A stretch of DNA of 64,000 bases from Woronichinia naegeliana WA131 (GCA_025370055.1 CP073041.1:7803616-7867615); one strand, 5' to 3'. Shown: positions 33,389-41,900, counted from the first letter of the stretch. The notes: a model not told the origin generated them from the letters alone. Program-made: numbers and translations.

Positions 33389-33931
33389 TTATAAATCATA
33401 GACCAAAATATAACTTGCTGTAAATTTTTCGTTGATTATGTCTGATGTTATCACGGAAGTCTTATCATCCCTTTTGACAGGAAAAGCTATCAACGAATTA
33501 TTTACAGGTAGATTTTTTTTGATGATAGTCTCCTTTTGCTTTTCCACTGACGCACCACATTTTGGGCATTTTTCCATCCTTAAATCTACTATTTCATCTA
33601 CCCGACCAAACCCGTTTCTGGTTTTACCCACATGGTCGTACTTTGGACCTCTTTTTTTTCCTTTTTGACCGAAGGTTTTGGCGACTTTCTTTTTGTAACC
33701 GTCACTGCTTGGGGGCTGAGAGCTATTTTCACTCGTTCTTTGGTTAAGCTTTTTCAGCTTTTCTTTCAACTTTTCTATCTCTTTCTTTAACTCTACCAAT
33801 TCTTTTCTCAGCTTTTCGTTCTCTTCTTTTTCTTTCTGATAATCTTCATACCAATCTTTTGCCACTTCTTTTTGCCATGGCATTTTCACTTCTTCTTGGT
33901 TTAAGTCTGGAATTGGGTCTAGTTTTTTCAT
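33389..33931 (-). pseudogene. IS66-like transposase remnant (N-terminal part)
   Basis: This 180-residue protein has a long coiled coil (~25-65), the RTSENSSQPPSSDG motif and a CPKCG zinc-ribbon start, as in IS66/DUF6444-type transposases. After residue ~135 it departs from the family (LPVNNSLIAFPVKRDDK onward) and ends without any catalytic DDE domain. It is therefore a truncated or internally deleted copy, and no terminal inverted repeats could be assigned. Confidence 0.75.
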
Positions 33932-34055
33932 AGTCTCCCTATTCTAACCTGTCTTTTTAACCGCCTTTCCTTTCTTCATTATTCTTTACTTTTTTTATTT
34001 GCTTCTCATTCTCAATAATTTCCCTCTTTATTGCAGTGACTAATTACAAATCGTT

Positions 34056-34580
34056 TTAATCCAATTTCCCTTTTTTAAGTTTAAAAACAGCTATGGGAGT
34101 GAGCATATTTTCAGGTAAGGATTCTGACTCGTGGTGATGATGATGGTGTCCGTGAGTATGATCGTGGTGATGGGAATGATTGTGATCATCTTCCCTTTCT
34201 CGATAGGCATTTTCGATCGCTAAAGGAACACCGTGAGGCGTATTTAAAACTGCTTGATGCCAGAGTTCTAATTGTTTTTGATAGGTTTCCCAATCCGTTA
34301 ACCCCCGTTCCATACATAATCTTTCTAGGGCATTTAACCAGTGACTATAGTAAGTATCGCCGCGATCGCGATCGCCCTTTGCCTGGGCATTTTTAATTTC
34401 CTGACTAAAAATTTCTACCCATTCAGAGCAACTTAAAAAGCCTTGTTTAATCAGTAAATTCCCGATCGCAAAGGCTTCGGCTTCCCAGGAATCTTTAAAA
34501 ATGGGTTGGCCATCATCTTTAAGTAAAGGGGGAATCGGTTCTTGGGTTAAATCTTCCAGAATGGGATCGAAAGTAGTCAT
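34056..34580 (-). CDS. Nitrile hydratase accessory protein (cobalt-type activator-like), His-rich
   Basis: This 174-residue protein resembles nitrile-hydratase accessory/P14K-type activators, which are related to the N-terminal half of the beta subunit: DDGQPIFKDSWEAEAFAIG, YYSHWLNALERL. These escort cobalt into the alpha subunit. A striking stretch with 14 His between residues ~131 and 149 is suited to binding metal. It is the last gene of the nitrile hydratase operon, 76 bp after the beta subunit, and is followed by IS debris. Confidence 0.82.
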   Translation of the reverse strand: MTTFDPILEDLTQEPIPPLLKDDGQPIFKDSWEAEAFAIGNLLIKQGFLSCSEWVEIFSQEIKNAQAKGDRDRGDTYYSHWLNALERLCMERGLTDWETYQKQLELWHQAVLNTPHGVPLAIENAYREREDDHNHSHHHDHTHGHHHHHHESESLPENMLTPIAVFKLKKGKLD

Positions 34581-34616
34581 AATTTTAAAAAAGAACTTGA
34601 TTGGTTAATTCTGTAG

Positions 34617-34635
34617 GGGCGTAAGGCTTACGCCC
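34617..34635. repeat. 19-bp palindrome of the GTAGGGG intergenic family
   Basis: GGGCGTAAGGCTTACGCCC, preceded by TGTAG, lies between the nitrile hydratase beta and accessory genes and may form a hairpin in their mRNA. Confidence 0.85.
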
Positions 34636-34656
34636 AATCACTTATATTATTAACAA

Positions 34657-35478
34657 TTAAGCTAATTTAATATAGGGTTCAAACACATCCGCATAGACAA
34701 CCGTACGTTTATCTACAAAGTCTTCACCCCAAATATCTTTCCCTTCAAACCGCACACTATAAAGAGGTGTATAAAACTTTTGTAAACCACGACAAGCAAT
34801 ATCAGGATAGGGGCCGTAATATACCCCTTGAAATTCAATTTGCCCTTTATCATTACGTTTTTCTTCTGCTAAACCGTAGTAAGCAACCACCGTTCCCACC
34901 TTGCCACGAAAGTAGGGATATTCCCGCGTATGGCCTGTGGATAATTGATTAATACATTGCACGAGATCGCCGACTTTAAATTTAGTTTTAGCTCCAATTG
35001 CACTAATGGAACCGACCTTAGCGGGATCATATTGTTCAGATTGATATAACCCTTTTGCATCGGGACGACCAGCACCAGGCACAGCTTCTTTAAAGGCTTG
35101 ATCACGAATGGTTTTGGCACGTTTTTGAGCAGCAGCAGTGGTAATTTTTCGAGCTTCCATTTCGGTTAAAGAAACCCCTAATTTATCTCCATATACGGTG
35201 ATTAAAAGACATAACGTTTCCAGCCACAAAGCATCGTAAGTGCTATTCATATAGTCACGGGGATTCATGGTTTCTCGACCCCAACGAGCCGCATCCAAGC
35301 CCCAAAAAGGAACAGGTTGCCCTGGTTTTAATCCTTTTTCAAAAATGGTACTGAGGGTAGCAAAGATTGCGCCAAGTTGACCTTCCCATTCTTCTAGCCA
35401 GGCTTGATCATCGGGTTGATCTTTAAAGGGAATTTTGCCGTAGCCCGTCCAGCCTGCGTTGTAATGTGGCCCTTCCAT
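34657..35478 (-). CDS. nthB: Nitrile hydratase beta subunit
   Basis: This 273-residue protein has the NHase beta layout: an N-terminal GPHYNAGWTGYG-KIPF start, a helical domain with WGLDAARWGRE and NPRDYMNSTYDALWLETL, and a C-terminal SH3-like barrel (FKVGDLVQ, FRGKVGTVV, LYSVRFEGKDIWGEDF). With the alpha subunit it hydrates nitriles to amides. A GGAGTAACAAT leader precedes the ATG on the minus strand. The operon order (alpha, 45-codon gene, beta, activator) supports the assignment. Confidence 0.9.
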   Translation of the reverse strand: MEGPHYNAGWTGYGKIPFKDQPDDQAWLEEWEGQLGAIFATLSTIFEKGLKPGQPVPFWGLDAARWGRETMNPRDYMNSTYDALWLETLCLLITVYGDKLGVSLTEMEARKITTAAAQKRAKTIRDQAFKEAVPGAGRPDAKGLYQSEQYDPAKVGSISAIGAKTKFKVGDLVQCINQLSTGHTREYPYFRGKVGTVVAYYGLAEEKRNDKGQIEFQGVYYGPYPDIACRGLQKFYTPLYSVRFEGKDIWGEDFVDKRTVVYADVFEPYIKLA

Positions 35479-35514
35479 AATTGTTACTCCTGCATTAAAG
35501 ATTAAAAGTTCGAC

Positions 35515-35652
35515 TTAGGATTCATCGGCTAAAAGTTCATTAAGAATTTCTTCTGTTAAGCCATTTTCTTGTGCTTTTTTACCGATCCGTGCCATTAAAC
35601 TGAGTAAATCATCTTCCAACGATAGCACCTCCTCAAACCAGGCGTTATTCAT
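35515..35652 (-). CDS. 45-residue hypothetical protein between the nitrile hydratase subunit genes
   Basis: This gene is too short for a standard ORF cutoff. From the ATG at 35652 it reads MNNAWFEEVLSLEDDLLSLM, continues helical and acidic (ARIGKKAQENGLTEE) and ends LLADES. The start overlaps the alpha-subunit stop by 8 bases (ATGAATAA), indicating translational coupling. The stop is 36 bp before the beta start. I do not recognise it; a role in subunit assembly is conceivable from position only. Confidence 0.65.
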   Translation of the reverse strand: MNNAWFEEVLSLEDDLLSLMARIGKKAQENGLTEEILNELLADES

Positions 35653-36628
35653 ACAAAATTTCTGCTCCTAACATGGCATTGCGCGTTACCCGTTTCCGTA
35701 ATTCGTTTTCACTTAAATTTGCCCAAGCTTTCGGCATTTCAGGAATCACAAAAAAACGTACCTCTGAGTTAGAATCCCAAACCCGTAATTCATCAATTTT
35801 AGCAGTGTAATCTTTAAACTGTTTCAAATGATCCGATTTTCCTTTGTGGGCATCTTCCGCAAATTCTACTAACACCCCAAAAGGATCAGAGACGCTACGG
35901 GCGCGATATTGTTGAGATTTGTACCACATGGGTTGAGTTCCCAAAAGAGCTTGGGGATAACAGGAACAGACCGTACAGGTGACAAGATTATGAACAAAAA
36001 TGGTTTTGCCATTTTCCTGTTGTTCTCCGTTGGCAAAAATACGGATATATTCGCCTTCGGGGCCAATGGTTAAACCAAAGGTAATTTGATCACTGAGATA
36101 GGGTTTTCCTGTGTCGGGATTAATGGTATTAAAGAAGAAATCTCGAATCAAAATGGCTGCTTGAAAAGGTTTTTCCTCTGGGGGAGCTAATAACTTGGCT
36201 TTCCATTCGGGATTTTTCCAGGCATGGGCAACAACGGCGGCTCCGAAATGAGGGCCAACCACTTTTTCATAGTAGTTAACAAAGCCTTGCACTCCTTCTT
36301 CACTGACAATTTTTTTCTCAATGAGCAATTGTTTAATTGCCAGCACTCGCTCTTTTAAGGGGGGAAGTACGACTTCTGTATCACCATCAGGCGTTTTAAA
36401 GGTCGTGTCTGCAATAGGAGAACCGCCGTGCATGGCCCTTGAGTCGTCAGGAGTTACTCCCTCTTTACCAGGAGTTTCGGCACTGACATCTTCTAAAAGC
36501 CCTTGACCAGCTACCGTTGCGGCTCCTGCGGACAATCCTGCTAATCCGACATTTTGTAAGAATTTACGGCGAGAAGCATTGTTTTTTTGTTCGTTATTTT
36601 GTTGGTCAGGGGAGAGATTTTGAGTCAT
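35645..36628 (-). CDS. nthA: Nitrile hydratase alpha subunit, cobalt-type, with Tat-like N-terminal signal
   Basis: In this 327-residue protein the metal-binding loop is CTVCSC followed by YPQALLG. The Thr between the first two Cys is the cobalt-type signature, and the second and third Cys are the ones oxidised to sulfinic/sulfenic acid. Before the usual NHase alpha start there are ~60 extra residues with a twin-arginine motif (SRRKFLQNVG) and a hydrophobic, Ala/Gly-rich stretch (LAGLSAGAATVAG). That resembles a Tat export signal, which is unusual for an enzyme normally described as cytoplasmic. It is the first gene of the NHase operon. Confidence 0.88.
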   Translation of the reverse strand: MTQNLSPDQQNNEQKNNASRRKFLQNVGLAGLSAGAATVAGQGLLEDVSAETPGKEGVTPDDSRAMHGGSPIADTTFKTPDGDTEVVLPPLKERVLAIKQLLIEKKIVSEEGVQGFVNYYEKVVGPHFGAAVVAHAWKNPEWKAKLLAPPEEKPFQAAILIRDFFFNTINPDTGKPYLSDQITFGLTIGPEGEYIRIFANGEQQENGKTIFVHNLVTCTVCSCYPQALLGTQPMWYKSQQYRARSVSDPFGVLVEFAEDAHKGKSDHLKQFKDYTAKIDELRVWDSNSEVRFFVIPEMPKAWANLSENELRKRVTRNAMLGAEILYE

Positions 36629-36720
36629 AGTGAATAATTAATAGTTGATAGTGGATAATTGATAATTAATAGAAATTCAAAAATGGAGGCTTTGAAGATC
36701 AATTTGGGCAAAATTTTTAG

Positions 36721-36742
36721 TAGGGGCGAATTGCGTTCGCCC
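36721..36742. repeat. Palindrome of the GTAGGGGCG intergenic family
   Basis: TAGGGGCGAATTGCGTTCGCCC, with arms GGGCGAA/TTCGCCC, lies between the porin and nitrile hydratase genes. The rest of this 36629-36788 gap is AT-rich, with repeated GATAATTGATAATTAATAG-like words, and I see no gene in it. Confidence 0.8.
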
Positions 36743-36788
36743 ATTGAGTGACGAAAAGAAAATCAAATTGCGATCGCCCGTTGGTCAA

Positions 36789-38663
36789 CTAAAAGAAATA
36801 AGAGGTTTTTAATTGCCAAATCCAGATTGGGGCATTGCTATTATTATTTTCGGGATGAATAACAACTAAAAAGCCTGGTTGCAGCGAAATGTTATTGTTA
36901 ACATTGTATTTATAAGCGGCTTCAATATGCCAAGCTGTGTCACCTTCTGGCTGTAATCCAGGGCTAGTTTGGGCAATGACTCGATAGGGATTTCCGACCA
37001 TCAAAGAACCGATATTTCCTTCCCCAAATAGATCAATTAAGGACAGACCAAAATTCCATTCAAAAATGGTGGCACTGTCTCCCCGATTGACGTTAAAACT
37101 TGGGTTTGGTTGTTCCGCATGGGCAAAGGCAAAACCTATATCTCCCGTAAAGGCCAATTCCGGCATGGCTCGCCAGCCAAACCCAAAGGTGGTGTGATCG
37201 GCAGAGGTGGCGATGGAAGCAGGGGCAGGGCCTGGATTACCAAAGGCCCCAGGCGGGATAAAATTGGTTCCAAAAGGCTGATCGGCATACAAACTACCCG
37301 TTTGACCGGATACCGCAACCCCTGGCCCCGCAGGATTATAGGAACGGACATAAACCAAGGTCATACCCAGGTTATCGGTCGGAAAGTAGCTCAACTGAGC
37401 GATCGCCGCATTACCGCCATTAAAAAAGCCTGTTTGGGGATCACCGCTATTAAAATCACCGTAGAAGCCTGCGCCTAAAGATAATTGATCACTAAATTTA
37501 TAGTTAGCCGCAACCCCTGGACGAGCTAAGGTTTGATAATAAATGGGGTCAAAACGGCCAAAACGACTAATGGAAACCGTATAGGGGGCAAAAATGGCAA
37601 AAGGTTGAGTTGAAGTTAATAATTCCCCTGAAACTTCTCCGCCAACGGCATCAATAAAAACGGAAAGATTCTCAAAGGGACGGAATTTATAAATTAAATC
37701 GGCGATCGCTAAACTATTATTGTAGGGCGGGGCATCAAAGGACAAGCGACTCATATAGGTTCCTGTCACATTCGTGGTAAAACCGGCGATCGAAGAACTA
37801 AAGGGCGTTAAATTACTTGTCCATAAATCCACCGATAAACTATCAGTTCCACTAAAACTAGTAGTTAAAGATAATAAACTAGAATATTGCAAGGTTGCTT
37901 GACGTTGTAATGGGGCCGCCGGTCGTAGGGTTTTAATTCCTTGATCAGTAATAATGTTACTCGTTGCTGCTTCTGCTCCCGTTGCTCCTGCCACATACAT
38001 GGTAGTCGCGCCAAATAATTTAGTCGTCGTAGAAAATTGATGATCTTCGAGATAGGAAACCCGACTTTCCAGGTTATCAACCCTTGTTCCCATTGCCGCT
38101 AATTCTGCTTCAAAGTCTTGGGCTAATCGTTTTAATTTATCTAAATCTTCGCGTAATACTGCCACATTTTCCTGAAGTAATCGCTCCATTGTATTCATAC
38201 AGGCATTTAGCCCCGCCGCAAATTCCCAACGGGACAGGGCGCGGTCACGAAGTGTGCCTTCGGCAACGCCTCTAAAGGTACGATCAGGATAACCGACAAT
38301 ACAGCCATAGCGTTCCACTAAACTTTTAAGAGCTTCATAGGCCCAAGCAGTGGGTTCCACATCCCTTAATTCGTTGACATTGGTAACTTGAGATAGGTCA
38401 TTGTTACTGACTTGAAAGCCTTTGGGTTGTCTAGTTTTTTGGATTTGTTGTAAAAGTTGCTGACGGTCGGGATCAAGACTATTGCTTGCAGGTTTACTTG
38501 ATTCCGACGCGGTAAGATTTGACGGCGTTGTTTCCGAAATAATAGGAGAAAGATCATCGGCGATCGCTAATTCTGTCTGTAACATCGCGGCAGATAAGCT
38601 CATGCCCAGGCAACCGAACATCAGGGGAAATATTTTTACCGTCTTAATTACTAAATTTTTCAT
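36789..38663 (-). CDS. SLH-domain outer-membrane porin (iron-uptake/SomA-like, OprB family)
   Basis: This 624-residue protein has a signal peptide (hydrophobic ~10-30), an SLH domain (~85-145: VEPTAWAYEALKSLVERYGCIVGYPDRTFRG then ALSRWEFAAGLNACM), a coiled coil (~150-200) and a C-terminal beta-barrel of alternating residues ending in an aromatic (TSYFF). These cyanobacterial porins anchor the outer membrane to wall-linked polysaccharide and pass ions and small solutes. The ATG at 38663 is preferred over an upstream GTG because GAGGAG lies just ahead of it. Seven extra residues (VAEGTLR) interrupt the SLH motif; see findings. Confidence 0.88.
   Translation of the reverse strand: MKNLVIKTVKIFPLMFGCLGMSLSAAMLQTELAIADDLSPIISETTPSNLTASESSKPASNSLDPDRQQLLQQIQKTRQPKGFQVSNNDLSQVTNVNELRDVEPTAWAYEALKSLVERYGCIVGYPDRTFRGVAEGTLRDRALSRWEFAAGLNACMNTMERLLQENVAVLREDLDKLKRLAQDFEAELAAMGTRVDNLESRVSYLEDHQFSTTTKLFGATTMYVAGATGAEAATSNIITDQGIKTLRPAAPLQRQATLQYSSLLSLTTSFSGTDSLSVDLWTSNLTPFSSSIAGFTTNVTGTYMSRLSFDAPPYNNSLAIADLIYKFRPFENLSVFIDAVGGEVSGELLTSTQPFAIFAPYTVSISRFGRFDPIYYQTLARPGVAANYKFSDQLSLGAGFYGDFNSGDPQTGFFNGGNAAIAQLSYFPTDNLGMTLVYVRSYNPAGPGVAVSGQTGSLYADQPFGTNFIPPGAFGNPGPAPASIATSADHTTFGFGWRAMPELAFTGDIGFAFAHAEQPNPSFNVNRGDSATIFEWNFGLSLIDLFGEGNIGSLMVGNPYRVIAQTSPGLQPEGDTAWHIEAAYKYNVNNNISLQPGFLVVIHPENNNSNAPIWIWQLKTSYFF
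38228..38264. repeat. 21-bp in-frame insertion in the SLH motif of the porin gene
   Basis: The expected RG-DRALSRWEF (codons that would read GGCGATCGCGCC) is interrupted by seven residues encoded by a GC-rich block containing the near-palindrome GTTGCCGAAGGCAC. The uninterrupted form is inferred from the SLH consensus, as no second copy is in the window. Confidence 0.55.
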
Positions 38664-38758
38664 AAACTTGCTCCTCACACAATCTAAATAAAAAAAGGGA
38701 TGAGTTTATGATAATGCTCTTCCCAGTAAAATTTTCTTAGCTTAAATAATCGGGCCGT

Positions 38759-39103
38759 TTACTGTTTAAATTCAGTAACATTTCCTTTGCCATCGGTATT
38801 ACAATAGCCATCCGTTTTTTTGCCATCTCTTGTGACCACCCAATTAAAAGATAAGCCATTTTTTTTGATATCCTTTAAATCAATGTCTCCCTTGTCAATG
38901 GATTCCTTAAAAGTTTCTCCCAAGGAAACGCTTACGTCCGACATGGGAACACTAAATTGCTCCACCGCTTTCATTTTGCAATTTTGTCCCCCTTTTTGTA
39001 TTAATCCGTTCATGGTTTGGGCAAAGGCGGCTTGAGGAGCGAGACCCAAGCCTAGGGAAAGCAGTACAAAAGCCGTGATCGTGCCTGGCATTAAATTTTT
39101 CAT
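38759..39103 (-). CDS. Small secreted protein of unknown function
   Basis: From the ATG at 39103 it encodes ~114 residues: a clear signal peptide (MKNLMPGTITAFVLLSLG and onward, cleavage after AFAQ) and a ~88-residue mature domain with two Cys (NCKM, GYCNTDG) that could form a disulfide. I do not recognise the family. The frame extends upstream to 39166, but the upstream residues would put charged sequence before the signal. It sits between the SLH porin and a divergent AraC-type regulator. Confidence 0.65.
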   Translation of the reverse strand: MKNLMPGTITAFVLLSLGLGLAPQAAFAQTMNGLIQKGGQNCKMKAVEQFSVPMSDVSVSLGETFKESIDKGDIDLKDIKKNGLSFNWVVTRDGKKTDGYCNTDGKGNVTEFKQ

Positions 39104-39307
39104 GATGTTACACATCCTAACGGTTGCGAATTGGATTAGGGAAAAAACCGTTGAAGGCTCTATCAACCGTATAGTAACTAGTCTATAGTGGCTGTCTGTT
39201 CGGGGCTATCCTCTTTACGACAATGAAACTTAAGTTTTGTCGTATTTTGGACAAAAGACGATATAAAGTGTTTACGGGCTTTTTTACTATCTTTCTTCTT
39301 TTCTTCA

Positions 39308-40297
39308 ATGAATACTGAGTTATTGCCTCCTTTAGATCGAACTCCCCTGCTTGAAAGTGATAATTATGAAGAAGCGGAAATGATGTTGACACAGTTAATT
39401 GGCCCTTGTAAAAGTGAATTTTTAGAGCCTCATTCCTATTTTTTAACTCGTTATTATTATGCCTCATTTTATCAGTCATCAATGGTTTATTTGCAGTGGC
39501 AGGGAGCGCAAAAACTAACTCGAAATCAACCGGATGAAATCTATGTTTTTTATTTGCCTATAGAGGGTATTATTAGAGAAAAAATTAACCAATTGGAACC
39601 AATATTATCTTCTGAAAAAGTGGTCCATTTTTTTACTCCTCAACAAAATTTAGTCGGTGAGATTAGTTCTCAAGGTCAAGGTATTTCTGTCTGTATTCCT
39701 CGTCAAAGATTACAACAAGAAATGGCTAAATTATTAAATAATTCGGTCAATTCATTAATTTCTTTTCAGCCCGAAGTTGATCTAACTACTGTCTTTGGTA
39801 ACAGTCTCAAGGAACTTATTTTATTTTCTTGGCAAGCTACGGCCCAAAATTCTCTTTTTTTACCACAATTAGAACAAACTTTATTGACAGGATTACTGCA
39901 ATATCATTCCCATAATTATTCTGCGGTTCTTCAAAGAAAGGAGGGAATACTAGGCGATCGCCAAGTCTATTTAGCCAAAGAATTTATGAGAGCGAATTTA
40001 CAAAAACCGATTAGTTTAGGCGATATTGCTTTAGCGATCGGAGTGAGTGGGCGATCGTTACAGCGATCTTTTGCTAAATATTGTGGTTGTTCTCCCATTG
40101 AATTTCTGCGACAGGCACGCCTGGACAGTTTACATCAGGAATTAAGTCAAGGAATACCCCTACTAGGAATTAGCGATTTAATGCTCAAATATCAGTTTAG
40201 TCATTTGGGGCGATGTAGCCAAAGTTATCACCAACGCTTCGGAGAATTACCTTCAGAAACTGTTCATAAAAATAGGGTCGATTCTGATTCCGCATGA
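39308..40297 (+). CDS. AraC-family transcriptional regulator
   Basis: This 329-residue protein has an N-terminal cupin-like sensor half (~1-215) and a C-terminal AraC/XylS double helix-turn-helix (~225-325: KPISLGDIALAIGVSGRSLQRSFAKYCGCSPIEFLRQARL and GISDLMLKYQFSHLGRCSQSYHQRFGELPS). It is divergent from the small secreted protein gene and upstream of the phosphate-binding protein gene, although the Pho box suggests that gene has its own control. Effector and targets are unknown. Confidence 0.85.
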   Translation: MNTELLPPLDRTPLLESDNYEEAEMMLTQLIGPCKSEFLEPHSYFLTRYYYASFYQSSMVYLQWQGAQKLTRNQPDEIYVFYLPIEGIIREKINQLEPILSSEKVVHFFTPQQNLVGEISSQGQGISVCIPRQRLQQEMAKLLNNSVNSLISFQPEVDLTTVFGNSLKELILFSWQATAQNSLFLPQLEQTLLTGLLQYHSHNYSAVLQRKEGILGDRQVYLAKEFMRANLQKPISLGDIALAIGVSGRSLQRSFAKYCGCSPIEFLRQARLDSLHQELSQGIPLLGISDLMLKYQFSHLGRCSQSYHQRFGELPSETVHKNRVDSDSA

Positions 40298-40418
40298 GTT
40301 TGTGTCTTTCCTTTGTTTCTGAAGACTTCTCACCCAAGGATCTCGTCAACGAAAGGTCTTAAGTATTGTCTTCTGTCTCTTGTCCATGAATTTTGAAAGG
40401 GGGATAAAGCAAACTTTT

Positions 40419-40448
40419 TTTAATCAAGATTTAATCAAAATTTAACCA
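40419..40448 (+). promoter_or_regulatory. Pho box (three octamers) upstream of pstS
   Basis: Three octamers, TTTAATCA (40419-40426), TTTAATCA (40430-40437) and TTTAACCA (40441-40448), are each separated by exactly 3 bp. This matches the cyanobacterial PhoB/SphR site (tandem PyTTAAPyPy-W with 3-bp spacers). It lies ~180 bp before the phosphate-binding protein start, so that gene should be induced by phosphate starvation. Confidence 0.85.
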
Positions 40449-40628
40449 TGTCTCAATACAATCAAATACATAATAAATCTGTCGTGGTCAGGTCTCTAAT
40501 TAATTAGGAGTCCACTAATTTTGCTATTGTACTCAAAATGTGATCGATCCTAACTTATTGCTCTTATTTCAAAAATTAAGATGTGTTAGGTTAACTGAAA
40601 ACAGCCAGTAAGATAAGTCATTAAAATC

Positions 40629-41744
40629 ATGAAAAAATATTCCTATCGTGCAATCAGTTTTGCGTTCATCCTGGCGATCGCGCTTGGCTTAAATAGTTGT
40701 GGCGGCGACAACCAAAAAGCGACGGAAAACACTGTCGGCATTACCCTTCCTTTTAAGGACACCATTCGGCCTGTTGGTGCAGGGGCATCTTTTCCAGCCA
40801 CTTTGTATAAAAACTGGTTTGTACTGTTAAATCGCGCGGTTCCTCAACTCCAATTTGATTATCAATCTGTGGGCAGTGGAGCTGGAATAGAACGTTTTAC
40901 CAGTAATATTATCGATTTTGGCGCAAGTGACATCGCGATGACAGATGAACAAATTGCTAGGGTCAAGCGAGGCGTTTTGATGTTACCGATGACGGCAGGA
41001 AGCATTGTTCTCGCCTACAATTTGCCAGAGGTAAAGAACCTAAAATTATCCAGGGAAGTTTATGTGGATATTTTCCTAGGCAATATTACCAATTGGAATG
41101 ATCCTAAAATTGCCAAGATAAATCCTGGAGTGACTTTCCCTGATCGACTTATTGCTGTAATACACCGTTCTGATGGAAGTGGCACAACGGCAGTTTTCAC
41201 TAAACATTTAAATGAGATTAGTCCCGCTTGGGCAAAAGCGATCGGGACAGGAACAGCAGTACAGTGGCCAACGAGGAAAGGACGATTTATTGGGGGGCGG
41301 GGAAATGAAGGAGTTGCGGCTTTAGTGGGACAAACTCAAGGGTCAATCGGTTTTATGGAATATGGCTTTGCTACCAAAGGTAATTTAAGCATGGTATCCT
41401 TAGAAAACAAAGCGGGTAAATTTGTTGCTCCTTCTAATGAATCGGGTTCGGCAACTCTTTCCCAAGTCGAATTACCCCCTAATTTACGGGCATTTATTAC
41501 CGATCCTCCTGGAGAAGCATCCTATCCCCTTGTTACCTATAGTTGGATGTTGTTATATAAAAAATACGACAATCCTAATTTGGCGATCGCAATGGAAGCA
41601 ATGATTCAATTTGGCCTAACCGAAGGACAAAAACAAGCGGCACAATTAGGTTTTATTGAATTACCCCAGAACGTCAAAGAACGAATTGCGGCGGCGGCGG
41701 ATGAAATTACCCCTGATTTTAAAATCACGCTTCCTCCTAAATAA
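40629..41744 (+). CDS. pstS: Phosphate ABC transporter substrate-binding protein PstS/SphX
   Basis: This 371-residue periplasmic lipoprotein has a signal with a lipobox-like LGLNSCG, then the phosphate-binding fold: GAGASFPATLYKNWF, FDYQSVGSGAGIERF, DFGASDIAMTD, HRSDGSGTTAVFTKHL and GNEGVAALVGQTQGSIGFMEYGFA. It delivers phosphate to a PstCAB permease, which is not encoded here, so it is probably a solitary high-affinity paralogue. The Pho box upstream supports this role. Confidence 0.93.
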   Translation: MKKYSYRAISFAFILAIALGLNSCGGDNQKATENTVGITLPFKDTIRPVGAGASFPATLYKNWFVLLNRAVPQLQFDYQSVGSGAGIERFTSNIIDFGASDIAMTDEQIARVKRGVLMLPMTAGSIVLAYNLPEVKNLKLSREVYVDIFLGNITNWNDPKIAKINPGVTFPDRLIAVIHRSDGSGTTAVFTKHLNEISPAWAKAIGTGTAVQWPTRKGRFIGGRGNEGVAALVGQTQGSIGFMEYGFATKGNLSMVSLENKAGKFVAPSNESGSATLSQVELPPNLRAFITDPPGEASYPLVTYSWMLLYKKYDNPNLAIAMEAMIQFGLTEGQKQAAQLGFIELPQNVKERIAAAADEITPDFKITLPPK

Positions 41745-41763
41745 CAGAAACTTGGCGTTAAAG

Positions 41764-41796
41764 TCCCCCTTTTTAAGGGGGATTTAGGGGGATCAA
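41764..41796 (+). terminator. Hairpin of the GC-rich dispersed repeat after pstS
   Basis: TCCCCCTTTTTAAGGGGGA followed by TTTAGGGGGATC, 20 bp after the pstS stop, can form a strong stem and probably ends the transcript. It belongs to the same CCCCCCTTA-AAGGGGGG repeat family found inside the NRPS genes. Confidence 0.65.
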
Positions 41797-41821
41797 TCCT
41801 CACTTACATAATGCTTTGTAG

Positions 41822-41841
41822 GGACATAATATATTATGTCC
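41822..41841. repeat. Perfect 20-bp palindrome of the GTAGGG intergenic family
   Basis: GGACATAATATATTATGTCC, flanked by GTAG and TTAC, is identical to the copy at 20003-20022. Confidence 0.88.
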
Positions 41842-41900
41842 TTACTCTATACGCAATTGAGCGATAAAATGCGGTATAAAATATAAACCAAAAAATGATT

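Noticed and set aside
37110..37478. Plus-strand 122-codon frame over the porin gene
   Set aside because: It is antisense to the beta-barrel coding region with no independent support.
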